Assembly (NCBI RefSeq): GCF_002234675.1
Contig: NC_019864.2
Coordinates: 11,797,582-11,861,581 of the forward strand
DNA: 64,000 bases
Origin: Oryzias latipes
Lineage: Eukaryota; Chordata; Actinopteri; Beloniformes; Adrianichthyidae
Direction of reading: 5' to 3'
This document shows positions 34,192 through 45,009 of this stretch, one piece after another (position 1 is the first letter of the stretch; every line of letters begins with the position of its first letter). The translations under genes were made by a program, and so were the position numbers. Below the pieces are notes generated by a model. The model was given only the letters and a program-made list of their open reading frames with translations. It was not told the DNA's origin and ran no database searches.

Positions 34192-35405
34192 AGGCATCCC
34201 AGTTATACAGTAATCTCAATGTTTTTCAATGTTCTGGAACTGCAGTACACATGCTGCACTAGCTCCTGCACAACTAAGCACCAACTCTTTCTTTAGAAGG
34301 ACTGTTTGCAGAAAACATAAAACTATAGGAAACATTCTTTTATGGCTGCAGAAGTCATTTCTTACCCCAGATTAGCCAGAAGGTGGCAGTGCAGAGTGGC
34401 AGTACACAGCCATCTTCTCCAACTGTGATAAGCTCATGTCAGCACAGAATTACATGTCCTACTAATGTCTCACTCTCCACTGCCTATGACAGTCTACTGG
34501 CCTTCAGGTACAGGACTGAACTCAACTTCACTTCACAAGCACACATCCTTTTTTGACCCCTTTTTTCTCATCACGCCGACTTTTCATTCCGCTGTTTGTA
34601 TAGGTACGTTTTGTCGTTTTGAGGAAACCGTGGGCGCAGAAGCGTTGGGGGGGGGGGGGGGGGGACCTTAACAAGCTTAAAAACCCTTAGCATCAGACAA
34701 GTATCCAATTTACTAAATTAAACAACATCCACCTTACCCAACTGACCTGTTACACCTGTTACTCTTGCGCTATTCTGAATGTTAGGATAATGAGGTGAAC
34801 GAAACCGAAGTAGACCACATCTAAGTTCATTTTAGTCTGTCAGACCGCAGGAACACTAGCATCACAGCCACCAGAGGGGAGACCTGCCCACTCAGACAGA
34901 GAGGAAGTGGCAAATCTCACCCTGAAGATTACGTTTGTAACAATTAGTGATCCCAGAGGAGTGACACCAGTGTTGACACAACAGTATGAGTCAGCGTTCT
35001 TTCATTTATTTTGTCCCATTCATCTCTGAGCAATGACTGTAGTAAAAGAAACGATTTATGTTGTGGTTGCTTTGATTAATGTTTTCACTTTCAGATGTAC
35101 AGAAACTGTTTTTTTTCCCTTGTATTTCCAGTTTGTTGAGCTGCTCATCAGATTTCAGAAAATGCATGAAAACTTTTTGAAACCTGCATCATTGAAATGT
35201 TTCTGGATTGGTGGCAAGTTGTTGCTCACGTCTTTTCACATAAAACTAGAAATTTGTTTTTATCCATCAATTCTGGCAACACAGTGTATGAAGAAACAGA
35301 ACCAAACTGAAGCACACATGATTTCATGACCAGGGTTGGGAAGTACTGACCTAGACCACAATGTACCTGTCAAACGTCTTAACAACTGGATCATCATGCA
35401 CCTTT
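34192..35405. other. Unassigned sequence with poly-G tract
   Basis: No gene is supported. A run of 18 G lies at 34647-34664. Confidence 0.5.
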
Positions 35406-36031
35406 AGGCCTTGTCACACAGCCACTACGTTCATTTTGTACATGTGCCACTTTTGACATTTTGGTCTTTCGTGATACATGTGTAATATATGTAATTCCTA
35501 AGTTTTTCTTGGATTTGTCATTCGTCGATGTCCGCAGATGTCCCTTGAAGGTTTTGGCCGACGGGTCTTTAAATGAATTCAGTTCTAAGCCGTTCAATTT
35601 TTTTATACGCAATTAGTAAATACAAAATTATTACGTAAATCTTATGCAATTGTGCATGATTTTTGCAAGATGAAAAACGCAAATTTGTGGCTTTTCACGT
35701 GTGTTTCACGTATGTCTAACAAACGCTTCACGCATGTACCACCGATGTGTAATTTTTGTATCACGTCTACGGCTCACATATCACGATCAAATTACGACAT
35801 TGATGCCTGAATCACTGATAAATTGCATATAACAGCGCAATAATCACACATGGTTCTATGTTGATTTGCGTGTTCTTTGCCTTGTTCATTTGTACTTCTT
35901 CCTTGATTTTTTGCTTCATTCGTGATACATACGAAAATTTCATGTAAAAACCACAACTTTTTCAAGTATGACCAATTTTCATCCTTGCAATATGAGTGAA
36001 ATGTACATTAGTGGCTGTGTGACACGGACTT
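35406..36031. mobile_element. MITE with long terminal inverted repeats
   Basis: The left end AGGCCTTGTCACACAGCC and the reverse complement of the right end AAGTCCGTGTCACACAGCC share a terminal repeat. It continues through CACTA and further similarity around ATGTACA. The interior is rich in CACG, ACGT and TTACG words and has no long frame. Element length is about 626 bp; the target duplication was not resolved, so the superfamily is open. Confidence 0.7.
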
Positions 36032-37039
36032 TAAATCACATTCTTTAGCACCAGTTATTGGCTAAAAATCTACTCTATAATCCGTCTGTTGAAGACCAAG
36101 CTAAAGTCAGGGTGAGAGTTTTATGGGATCACAACTGAAGTGGGGTCATAAATTCCAAGCAACCATTTAACGCCGATGCTGGTGTTGATAGACCCAGATT
36201 TGCAGTTGAGTATAAGTAACATGCTCGACTGTCCGTCACTAATCCCCCGCCTCTGGCAGTGAACTTTATGCACTGAAAAACAAAGCTTGAAGAGCAAAGA
36301 CATGGGGGGAAAACACTGTTCAGTGTACAAGGAAAATTCATCTTTAGTGCTGACCCTCCACTAAATTCCAGTGGGCTGCTTTTTTTTCTCTATAGAGATT
36401 ATTGATAGCTGTTCAAAGTGAAATGAAATGATTAATAAATGTTATGCAAAGCAGCATATATTGAATTTGATATGTTTCATGTGAAAAAAGTATATTCAGC
36501 TGTTTTTTATGCAGTGCAAGCAAGCAGATAAAGAAATTAATCTCAGCATTCTGATAGGGTATAATAGAAATAAATACAATAGTATTGCAGTTATAAACAT
36601 AATCTGACTTGTCCTGCTTTAAGACAGATCCAATATGCACACCTTAGTGTATACCTTTTCCAAATAAGGTTCATCTAATGACAGAGCACATGCAGGCACT
36701 GACGCATTACCTACGAAAGATCACTGATCAATAGAAGGCCATAGTGCTTTCACTGACTTCAACGTGCACTGATCGATTTGCTTTTACAGCTTTAGAACTG
36801 ACTCCTATCAGCTTTGACAGTTATAAAAGTGATTGTCAACTGCAAACATACTAAAGGTTATGCATCTTAATGGAAGACTTTTTTCATGTATTTTTGCTGT
36901 GCTTGTATAAGTTGTATTAAAAATACTAGGATGGCTGTTTAATAAGTCTTTTTAATTAATAAAACAAGCTTTTTCTGAAAAGAAAGAATACACATATACT
37001 AACATATGTATATACTTACATATATAATTATGCATAACA
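36032..37039. other. Unassigned AT-rich sequence
   Basis: No gene or classified repeat was recognised. Confidence 0.4.
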
Positions 37040-37430
37040 AACTGCAAATTTATCGTTATTGCAATATTAAGCTGTGCAATACGCATATCGCAAAGGTTGG
37101 CAAAAATTGCGATAAATGCCGTATATGTGCTAAAACAATCTTATGGCAGCTTAAAGTATTTAACCAATCAAATAAGTACCTTTATGCATTTGACCAATCG
37201 GGTGGACCCCTTTACATTGTTGACCAATAGGATGGACCTCTTTGATGTCAAATGCCCACCTTCCATGTAGACAAGGACCATTTGGACTGTAATTTGTAAT
37301 GTTGACTTTTGTTTATATTAAACTGTTGTAGTAAAATGGAAATGATGTATTTAGATGTTTAGCTATTTGCTCATGTATTGAAAGTTATATCATCATCGCA
37401 GTTTTGATCACTAATATCGCAAATCGCAGG
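37040..37430 (+). mobile_element. hAT MITE (TAGGCCTGCAC family), truncated copy
   Basis: It is collinear with the 30321 and 51472 copies (CAAATTTATCGTTATTGCAA, CTGTGCAATACGCATATCGC, ATGGACCTCTTTGATGT, ATCACTAATATCGCAAATCGC). The left terminus is missing and the right end stops where the R4-like LINE begins, so the LINE probably inserted into, or recombined with, this MITE. Confidence 0.65.
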
Positions 37431-39196
37431 TTGTGAGGTCTTTCCAGGTATCTGTTGTAGGTTACTGCCCCAATTGCTCCAATTACTACACGCACCACTG
37501 TCACCTTCACTTTCCAGGCTTTCTCCAGTTCTTCTCTGAGTCCCTGGTATTTCTCCAGTTTTTCATGTTCCTTCTTCCTGATGTTCCCATCGCTTGGCAC
37601 TGCCACATCCACCACAACGGCTTTCCTCTGTTGTTTATCCAACACTACAATGTCTGGTTGGTTCGCCATTACCATCCTATCAGTCTGGATCTGGACGTCC
37701 CACAGGATCTTTGCCCTCTCATTCTCTAACACCTTTGGAGGTGTTTCCCATTTTGACCTTGGGGTTTCCAGTTCATATTCTGCACACATGTTCCTGTATA
37801 TTATTCCAGCCACTTGATTGTGGCGCTCCATGTATGCTTTACCTGCCAGCATCTTACACCCTGCAGTTATGTGCTGGATTGTTTCAGGCGCCTCTTTGCA
37901 CAGCTTACACCTTGGGTCTTGTCTGGTGTGGTAGATCTGAGCCTCTATTGCTCTGGTGCTCAGGGCTTGTTCCTGAGCTGCCAGGATTAGAGCTTTAGTG
38001 CTGTCCTGTAGGCCAGCCCTTTCTAGCCATTGGTAGGACTTCTTGATATCAGCCACTTCAGTTATGGTCCGGTGGTACATCCCATGCAGGGGTTTGTCCT
38101 CCCATGAGGATCTGTCCTCCAGCACGTCATCCTCTGCTCTCCATTGCCTGAGACATTCACTGAGCACACTGTCAGTTGGGGCCTTGAGCTTGATGTATTC
38201 ATGCATCTTGGATTTTCACCCTGGATAGTGGTCTCTACGCTCACTAGTCCTCGGCCTCCTTCCTTGCGGCTAGCATACAGTCTCAGGGTGCTGGATTTGG
38301 GATGGAACCCTCCATGCATGGTGAGAATCTTTCATGTTTTAACATCCGTGGTCTGTATCTCTTCCTTTGGCCATCTTATTATTCCAGGGTATCTGATAAC
38401 TGCCAGTGCATAGCTGTTTATTGCCTGGGTCTTGTTCTTGCCATTGAGCTGGCTTCTCAGGACTTGCCTTACTCGTTGGAGGTATTTAGCTGTTGCAGCT
38501 TTCCTTGTTGCCTGCTCCAGGTTGCCATTTGCCTGTGGTATTCCAAGGTACTTGTAACTGTCCTCAATGTCTGCTATTGTTCCTTCTGGGAGTGAGACCC
38601 CTCCTGTGTGGACTACCTTGCCTCTCTTTGTCACCATCCGGCTGCATTTCTCGAGCCTGAATGACGTCCCAATGTCAGATCCTGGTGGTGTGGATCAGAG
38701 AGTCAACGTCACGCTCGCTCTTAGTATACAGCTTGATGTCATCCATGTAGAGGAGGTGACTGATGTTGGCCCCATTTCTGAGTCGGTATCCATAGCCAGT
38801 CTTGTTGATCATTTGGGTGAGGGGGTTCAGACATATGCAGAACAACAATTGGGACAGAGCATCACCTTGGTATATCCCACATTTGATGGACACTTGTGCA
38901 AGTGGCTTGCCATTGGCTTCAAGGGTAGTTTTCCATAGCTTCATCGAATTTCCTATGAAGGCTCTTAGAGTCCTGTTGATTTTGTACAGCTCCAAGCATT
39001 CAGTGATCCATGTGTGTGGCATTGAGTCATAGGCTTTCTTGTAATCAATCCAGGCTGTGCACAGGTTGGTGTGTCGGGACCTGCAGTCTTGAGTGACTGT
39101 TCTGTCAACCAGGAGTTGGTGTTTGGAGTTGGTGTTTGGCTCCTCTGGAGTCTCTACCAAAGCCCTTCTGTGTTGCTCATGTATCGATCCATGTGC
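37431..39196 (-). pseudogene. R4/Dong-like LINE, 5'-truncated, with RT, zinc finger and restriction-like endonuclease
   Basis: Minus-strand frames give, in order: WIDYKKAYDSMPHTW and CGIYQGDALSQLLFC (RT, 39030-38830), LLYMDDIKLYTKSERD (catalytic YMDD, about 38750), [15 protein letters not shown] with KEGGRGLVSVE (38320-38230), CKLCKEAPETIQHITAGC (a CCHC zinc finger, about 37900-37850) and PDIVVLDKQQRKAVVVDVAV (restriction-like endonuclease, about 37650-37590). This domain order marks an R2/R4-type LINE; Rex6 of fish is the closest named relative I know. Frames change at about 38.2, 38.35 and 38.68 kb, so it is broken. The 5' part, including N-terminal DNA-binding domains, is absent. Confidence 0.75.
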
Positions 39197-39493
39197 CTAT
39201 TTTTTTTTTTTTTTGCAATGACGCCTGACATAAAAACGCATGACATAAAAACGCCACTCTCACCCTTCCGCGGGTGGTTTCTCACCCAAGCTCGGGTCCT
39301 CTACCAGAGGCCTGGGAGCTTGAGGGTCCTGCAGTATCTTGGCTGTTCCTAGCACTGCGCTTTTCTGGACTGAGAGCTTTGAGGTCTTTCTAGGGATCTG
39401 CTGTAGCCACTCCTCCAGCTTGGGGGTTACTGCCCCCAGTGCTCCAACTGAGCATGCAACGCGTGCTGTTGTGTTATGTGTTATTGTGGACAT
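39197..39493 (-). pseudogene. Second R4/Dong-like LINE fragment: extreme 3' end with A tail
   Basis: The minus-strand frame reads VGALGAVTPKLEEWLQQIP, then LSVQKSAVLGTAKILQDPQ, and stops near 39260. A short 3' UTR follows with GCGTTTTTATGTCA repeated twice, and an A tail about 19 long at 39198-39216. The first part overlaps in content with the end of the neighbouring copy (VIGAIGAVT at about 37480), so this is a separate insertion in the same orientation, not its continuation. Confidence 0.65.
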
Positions 39494-40809
39494 CTAAAAG
39501 TAACAGTCATTTTTCGTTTCGTGTTTTAGTGGCAAACCACCGAATAGATGCTAAAGTAATTTGTTACCTCTTAGAGAAGTGGTCTTTATTTGGAAAAGCA
39601 AAACACGATGACTTTTTCAAATTCAAAAAGTGTGCAACCTAACTTTTCTCCAGTCAAGAAAGACGGGAAGTAGAAGCTTCTGTGATACTCCTTTCTCATA
39701 AACAACAGTTATTGCTCTTCAGTAAATGGAAAAATAAATAAATCTCTTTTGTACTACAAAAGGTAAAACACAATACAGGCTATTGAAGTCGGCATCTTCA
39801 AATGTACTGGCCTCTAAATTGCTTTTCCCTTAGAATTTGATATGTTTTTATAGTTTTCTGTGGGAGCTTTTGTAAAGGACTTCAAACATGAGAAACTGCA
39901 TTTCCTTCAAATCAGAAGACATCAAAGTCTTGTGAAAACACATTGACTCATACCTGCTGCAGCACATTTTAAATAGGCATTCAACTGAGTACATACCTAT
40001 GAAAAAAGATGCTTTGTTTTCAGTGGGAACATATATGAAAGGGTGCATATTTATGTTGAAAAGGCAGCTGTGTTGCCAGAGGCGGCATTAAGCTTGACAT
40101 GGCAACCAAAAATGATCTTTTCAAACTTCTTTGAGTGAATCACATATTTGTACTCTTCTAAAAACTTGTAACTGACTTGTAACTGACTGTTATATATGTA
40201 TATCCATACCATGTAGGTTGTACGCTCCTGCAGATGTCGTTTTTATGAATTTATTTTACAGCTTAAATCCTATTTAGGACCATGAGTGAAAAGTAAACAA
40301 GTAAAAACATTTCACTGTCAAAATTAAACGTTATACTTTATTTCTAAACTATAATCCCAAAAGGACTGTATAGTAGAGGACTATCAAATGCCCTAGATTT
40401 GAACACAATGCTGACACATAATCACAACTTTTTTTACTCTAACTATGACGTCACAGGTTTTCCAAAGTAAAAACTTAATCAGCATGAACATTTTACAGGG
40501 ATTATTTATGAATCCACTGTTTTCTGATGATAAAAACATAAACATAAATGTCCACATATTTTTCTTTCTAATGGAGAATCGTTCAAATGATCCACATTTT
40601 GGTCTATATTCACTAATCAAGTGTGCATAACTTGTGCATAATTTTGAAACTGTATCTCTAGAAACAAAATGCCTAACGCAATTTATAGTGCACTAAGTAG
40701 TGGAGGCCTTCGAACACAACCTTAGTGTCCAATCTGTTGTTTTGGTGAAGGGGTAAGCAAAAATGACCAAATATTATTTCTAGACATTCCGTTGCCAAGT
40801 ATGGTAAGT
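39494..40809. other. Unassigned AT-rich sequence
   Basis: No gene or repeat family was recognised. Confidence 0.4.
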
Positions 40810-41075
40810 TTAAAGACCCTTTCCAAAGTAAGTGATGTTTTTAACATGTTCTTGTTGCATTTTTCTCATGATGGAGGACATATATAAAGAAGATTTGGTT
40901 TAAAATTGGATTTCTGAGTATTTCCTCATTTAAAATTCTTGGGAGCTGAGGAAAAAATGCCAGTTGAAAAAGCTTGTAGATGTGACGATTTTGCCTAAAA
41001 ACAGCAAAATCATCATTAAACATCGCTGGGAATACTTTTACAATATATCAAAATATGATTGGAGTGGGACCATAA
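40810..41075 (-). mobile_element. TTAA-type MITE family, internally deleted copy
   Basis: The left end is TTAAAGACCC and the right end GATTGGAGTGGGACCATAAA. Family landmarks ATGTTCTTGTTGCATTTTTC, ATGATGGAGGACATATATAAA and TTTCTGAGTATTTCCTCAT are present, but the central 300 bp are missing. Confidence 0.7.
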
Positions 41076-41409
41076 ATAATATAATAAAATAAAAGACACT
41101 TGTCTTAAATTCTCTCAGATATTTTCCAATTATATGACATTTTTGTTACTGTATAAATTGTATCAGCATTTCAAATGACTTTCAGAAGTTTCAAACAAGC
41201 CAGGTTTGTTAATTTCTAGGTTTACTTAACTTAATAAACTAAAGGTAATTTTGGAAAGAGCTCAATATTCCACCAAAATAAAATGTAAGTAACTAACTAA
41301 AAATCAGTTTTTCTGCTATGATTGATTAATACATCAATAATAAATTAAATTAATATAGGTGGTAATAGTGAATATACAATATAAACCTGAATATAATAAT
41401 CATCGCAAA
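41076..41409. other. Unassigned AT-rich sequence
   Basis: Nothing was recognised. Confidence 0.4.
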
Positions 41410-42420
41410 ACTCTGGCCTAGGCATTAGCTCCTTCATGTGCAACTGGTTACTGGACTTCCTGATTAGCAGCCCTCCAAACATGTCCAGATGGATAATTAC
41501 AGTTTATCCACCATCACCATAAACACCGGTGTACCACAAGGCGACACCAATAACCAGCTGCTTAGTACTGAGAAAACCAAGGAGCTTATTGTGGACCCAC
41601 ACACACCATCCACATTAAAGGGACAGCGGTGGAACATGTGGACAGCTTTAAGTTCCTGGGAGTCCACATCTCCAAGGATCTCACCCGGACAACTGGATGC
41701 TCCAAGCTGGTAAAGAAGGCTCACCAATGCCTCTTCTTCCAGAGGACTCTGAGGAAGAACCACGTCTCCCCAGACATCCTGGTGAATTTCTATCGCTGCA
41801 TCATCAAGAGCATCCTGACCAACTGTATCACAGCTTGGTACCGTAGCTGCTCTGCCTCAGACTGGAAGGCGCAGCAGAGGGAGGTTGAAAATTGCCCAGC
41901 AAATCACTGAGCACCACTTCCTGCCAAAGGGGACATATGTAGGGAGCAATATCTGAAAAGGGCAGGTAAAACCATCAAAGACTCTAGTCACCCAACACAC
42001 AGACTCTTCACCCTCTTGCCTTCTGGGAGGCGTTACAGTAGCCTCCAGAACAGCCTCTCTCCATCACTGCTGAGCTCTGCCTCCAAAACCACATGACACT
42101 CACGGACTGAACACACACGCAATAGCCAAACACATCAATTAAGGACTACATCTGCATACACAGACGGGAATAACACATGGACTAAAAACCATTTACTCCA
42201 CCTGCACCTTATTTGCCAAATTTTAAACCTTCAACCTAATGCACAATGTAAATACTTGTTAATAACCGTTATAGCTGTTCTATGTTATTTTAAAATGAAC
42301 ATTTGTGCATATATTTTTTTGCTAAAGCACTCTGGATTTTTGCAAACTGCATTTCATTGCTTTGTACTTGAGAAATTGCAATGACAGTAAAGTTGAGTTC
42401 TATTCTATTCTATTCTATAT
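41410..42420 (+). pseudogene. Rex1-like (jockey-superfamily) LINE, 3' end
   Basis: Out-of-frame blocks: TEKTKELIVD (41570), VDSFKFLGVHISKDLT (41640), LVKKAHQCLFFQRTLRKNHVS (41710), NFYRCIIKSILTNCITAWY (41785) and a PSGRR/YSSLQNS-like stretch near 42030. The 3' UTR ends CAATGACAGTAAAGTTGAG followed by an (ATTCT)n tail (42398-42418). Several frameshifts are present. It shares its layout with the remnant at 15.8-17.2 kb. Confidence 0.8.
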
Positions 42421-43028
42421 CTAACCCGTCTCAGTGTGTAGTAATTTCCAGCAGCCCTCGTGGGTGGTCCTTCAGTTGGTATCACCTCTTCGACTACCGC
42501 TGACGTCGCTCCAATAGCGTGATGCCATGACGAAAGCCCCCCCACTCTGCGCTCCCATTCGCGTGCACACCAGAGAGCCGCTGCCCCCGGGACGGGCACG
42601 CGGGGGGAAATACGGCTGGAGTGAGTGAGACCGCTTCTGTTTGTTTGTTTGTTTTCAGCCCGCGTGACAAAACCACATTCACAAAACGGGTAACAATGCA
42701 GTGACAGAGGCGAGAAAAGTTACATAAGAAGATGTGACAGTTCCCAAACAACAGAGCCTGCCTGTACTCGACCGCTGAAGTCATCACGTGACATTTCACT
42801 GTTGTGTTACGTCTATAAAACATCACTTAAAAAAGAATGAACCACGAAGCTAACAGGACTTGAGGTGGTGATGGCGTAAAACGTTGCGGGGAACATCACT
42901 GACACCACTGAGGAGTCAGGTGGGGTTGGGGTTCAAGTTTCCCCCCTATTTTTTAGGTAACTTCAGTTTTCAGGTGAAAATGCGCATGTCTGCGGACATA
43001 TCTGTTCACGCGGACAGTAACGCCGACG
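42421..43028. other. Unassigned, moderately CpG-rich sequence
   Basis: No exon was recognised. It lies in the srpk2 first-intron side of the 44-kb promoter region and has more CpG than the surrounding introns. Confidence 0.4.
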
Positions 43029-43813
43029 CAGTGACGTGCGGTGAGGTTAATGGCTGGTGAGGCACTGACGTAATCAGTCAGATTTACAAACATATGATCC
43101 ATACTGAATAACTTATTCACCATTTAATTGACAACAGTTAAAGTGTTTTGTTTAAAATATCATTTCAACATGTTTTTTTCATATACAAACTGCAGCATAG
43201 AAAAAAGCACAAACGTTGTTATCATCTTACCTTTACTTGTAAATAAAGTCCGTACGCCGCTCCTTCTGAAGAAAATGACTTGCCGCTTGCTATCACTTCT
43301 TCTAGTATTTTTTAGCGTCATAATCTCAGGGCTCACCGGCGCCCCCTAACATGAGGCACGAGAATGTCTGGCCTCACCCAGCGGCTTTTTTGCCGGCGTT
43401 TAGCGCTCAGCACAAGAAACACGTCCCTCACATACAGTTATTTATAAAAAAACACTGTACATCATATACATCTGTTAAATAATGTAAACTCAGCTCATAT
43501 AGTACAAGTGATTGAACCGACATACAGAGAGACAGCAGTACCGTCTGACTGCATAGGTATTGCGCAATCCAAGGTGAGGCTCAGCGGGCTGGTGCCTCAG
43601 CGCACGTCACTTTTTAGTATCTGAACGGCAAATGCGGAAACTCAGCGATTTTGAAAAGAAAAAAACACCCAAAAATGGTACATTTAAATGGAAAATGACT
43701 GCAAAGCACAAATTACTGATTAAATATAATAATTGAATTTATTTTTTCTCTTTTCTTCCCATAATGACAGGTGAGGCACAGCCTCACCTGCCTCTCCTGA
43801 CTGCACGTCACTG
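43029..43813. mobile_element. Non-autonomous hAT element with perfect 8-bp target duplication
   Basis: The termini are CAGTGACGTGC and GCACGTCACTG, a perfect 11-bp inverted repeat. They are flanked on both sides by CGCCGACG (43021-43028 and 43814-43821). 'GGTGAGGC' and 'GCCTCACC' motifs recur inside both ends. The 785-bp interior has no transposase. The insertion is about 150 bp from the srpk2 exon at 43962-44028. Confidence 0.9.
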
Positions 43814-43893
43814 CGCCGACGCACCGGCACGAGCCTACCGTCACGCGGAGAGTCCGCCGCTGTCAACAAACTAAAGCCCCGCGCGCGCAACCA

Positions 43894-43906
43894 CCCCCCC
43901 CCCCCC
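43894..43906. repeat. Poly-C tract next to (CT)n
   Basis: A C homopolymer followed by TCTCTCTCTC lies in the srpk2 intron, just downstream (minus strand) of the exon at 43962-44028. Confidence 0.85.
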
Positions 43907-43961
43907 TCTCTCTCTCTGTCTCCGCACGGTACCCAGCTGCTGCCGCCGCCGCCCCGCGTAC

Positions 43962-44028
43962 CTCCGCTGGTGACCCGCTTTGTCTTTCTTTCCTTTCGGC
44001 CTCCTCTTTCTCGCCTGGATGGCCATCA
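43962..44028 (-). CDS. srpk2: srpk2 second coding exon of the upstream-promoter form
   Basis: Minus-strand acceptor CTTCTCCCAACAG, then (V)MAIQARKRRPKGKKDKAG-HQR, then donor GGAG/GTACGC (exon 44028-43962, entering in phase 1, leaving in phase 2). Human SRPK2 has an isoform starting MSSRKVLAIQARKRRPK, and SRPK1 has RKVLALQARKKRTKAKKDKA. The basic IQARKRRPK block is therefore a signature of the SRPK N-terminus. The exon leaves on 'AG' in phase 2, exactly like the alternative exon at 26257-26294. Kinase exons lie outside the window. Identification as srpk2 rather than srpk1 rests on pus7 adjacency and the MSVNSEK exon. Confidence 0.85.
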
Positions 44029-44280
44029 CTGTTGGGAGAAGTTTACGTTGAGTCACCAGCACCATTGAAGTCCGGGGAAGGGAGTCCATGGGGGGATTTG
44101 GAAGAGAGAACAAACACAGAATCAGCATCGCCGGGCTTTCAAGCTGGTTGCCAAGGGTCACGTAGCGTAGTTTAGCATGCTGTGGGAGGAGATTTAGCAC
44201 CGTGCTTTCCGCCCAGCGACACGTTAAACATAAAGTTAGGGCGATTATTAATGCTAAGCCCGAGGCTGAGAGTTACGGAC

Positions 44281-44296
44281 CTTTTTTGGAGCTCAT
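44281..44296 (-). CDS. srpk2: srpk2 first coding exon (upstream promoter): MSSKK
   Basis: A minus-strand ATG at 44296-44294 opens MSSKK-G, with a donor at AAAAAAG/GTCCGT. Joined to the next exon, the codon G|TG gives V, so the start reads MSSKKVMAIQARKRRPK, closely matching the human isoform start MSSRKVLAIQARKRRPK. The donor is weak (C at +3 and +4), so exact use needs transcript data. The alternative is initiation from an in-frame ATG just upstream of the MAIQ segment with the 44.03-kb intron unspliced. Confidence 0.75.
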
Positions 44297-44453
44297 GTTT
44301 CCTCCTCTTCCCTCTGCAGAAGCGGCCAGCGCGGCGGCAGCAGCCGGATGCTCTCCCTCTACATTCACTTACTTACACTACCTCAGCCACACACTGGGGA
44401 TGACACGGGCGCCCCCTGCCGTTCAGAGACGAAATTGCCTCAAAAACTCACTC
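44297..44453 (-). promoter_or_regulatory. srpk2: Candidate CpG-rich promoter/5' UTR of srpk2
   Basis: The sequence immediately upstream of MSSKK is GC-rich with CpG-containing runs (GCGGCCAGCGCGGCGGCAGC in plus sense). It marks a CpG-island-type start. The start site is not resolved. Confidence 0.5.
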
Positions 44454-45009
44454 AATTAAATTTGTTTTTCCCGTTTTGCATTTTTTTAATTATTTAAATC
44501 TAAGATTAAAATTTCATTTCTGAGTATTTCTTTATTCAAATCATTTCGAATCAGGAGCAGACAAAAAAAAGCACTTTAAAGAAGAGCGTATTTGTGACTG
44601 CGAAATACGCTGGGCTGACCACAAGTTTTCCGCTCCTCTCCATTCTGATGCATCGACTTGCTGACAAATAGATCCATGGATGTTTCCTAAAAACTGTACA
44701 GCTGGATCACCCTGATATTGTCCTCCATTTTTGTTGCACCAGTAGGTCAGGGGTGTGACGGGCTGTAAGATAGCAGGAGAGCGTGCAAACCATAGATGCA
44801 AACAGAGAGCTCTCAGCAACGGGGAAGGGGAGCGAGGTTGCTTTGTGATAAAAGTCCAGCCTAAAACACAGAATTAGTCGTATTTCTAATCAACAACTGC
44901 AGCGCTGCAGAAACTATGTCCTAGAAAATGCCACAGCACAGTTATGATTAAACCACTGGGAACGCTTTACAGTAAAAAAGCTCAAAAGATGATCAGAGTG
45001 GGTCTTTAA
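44454..45009 (-). mobile_element. TTAA-type MITE family copy
   Basis: Landmarks in reverse orientation: ATTTCATTTCTGAGTATTTC, CTCCATTCTGATGCATCGAC, AAACTATGTCCTAGAAAATG, and the right end GATGATCAGAGTGGGTCT-TTAA. The left end is eroded. Confidence 0.7.

Noticed and set aside
37433..38938. Plus-strand frames of 61-134 codons
   Set aside because: Antisense shadows of the R4-like LINE on the minus strand.
43871..44200. 109-codon minus-strand frame as a complete gene
   Set aside because: Only the MAIQARKRRPK part is genuine; it is bounded by a splice acceptor and donor and belongs to srpk2. The rest is intron.
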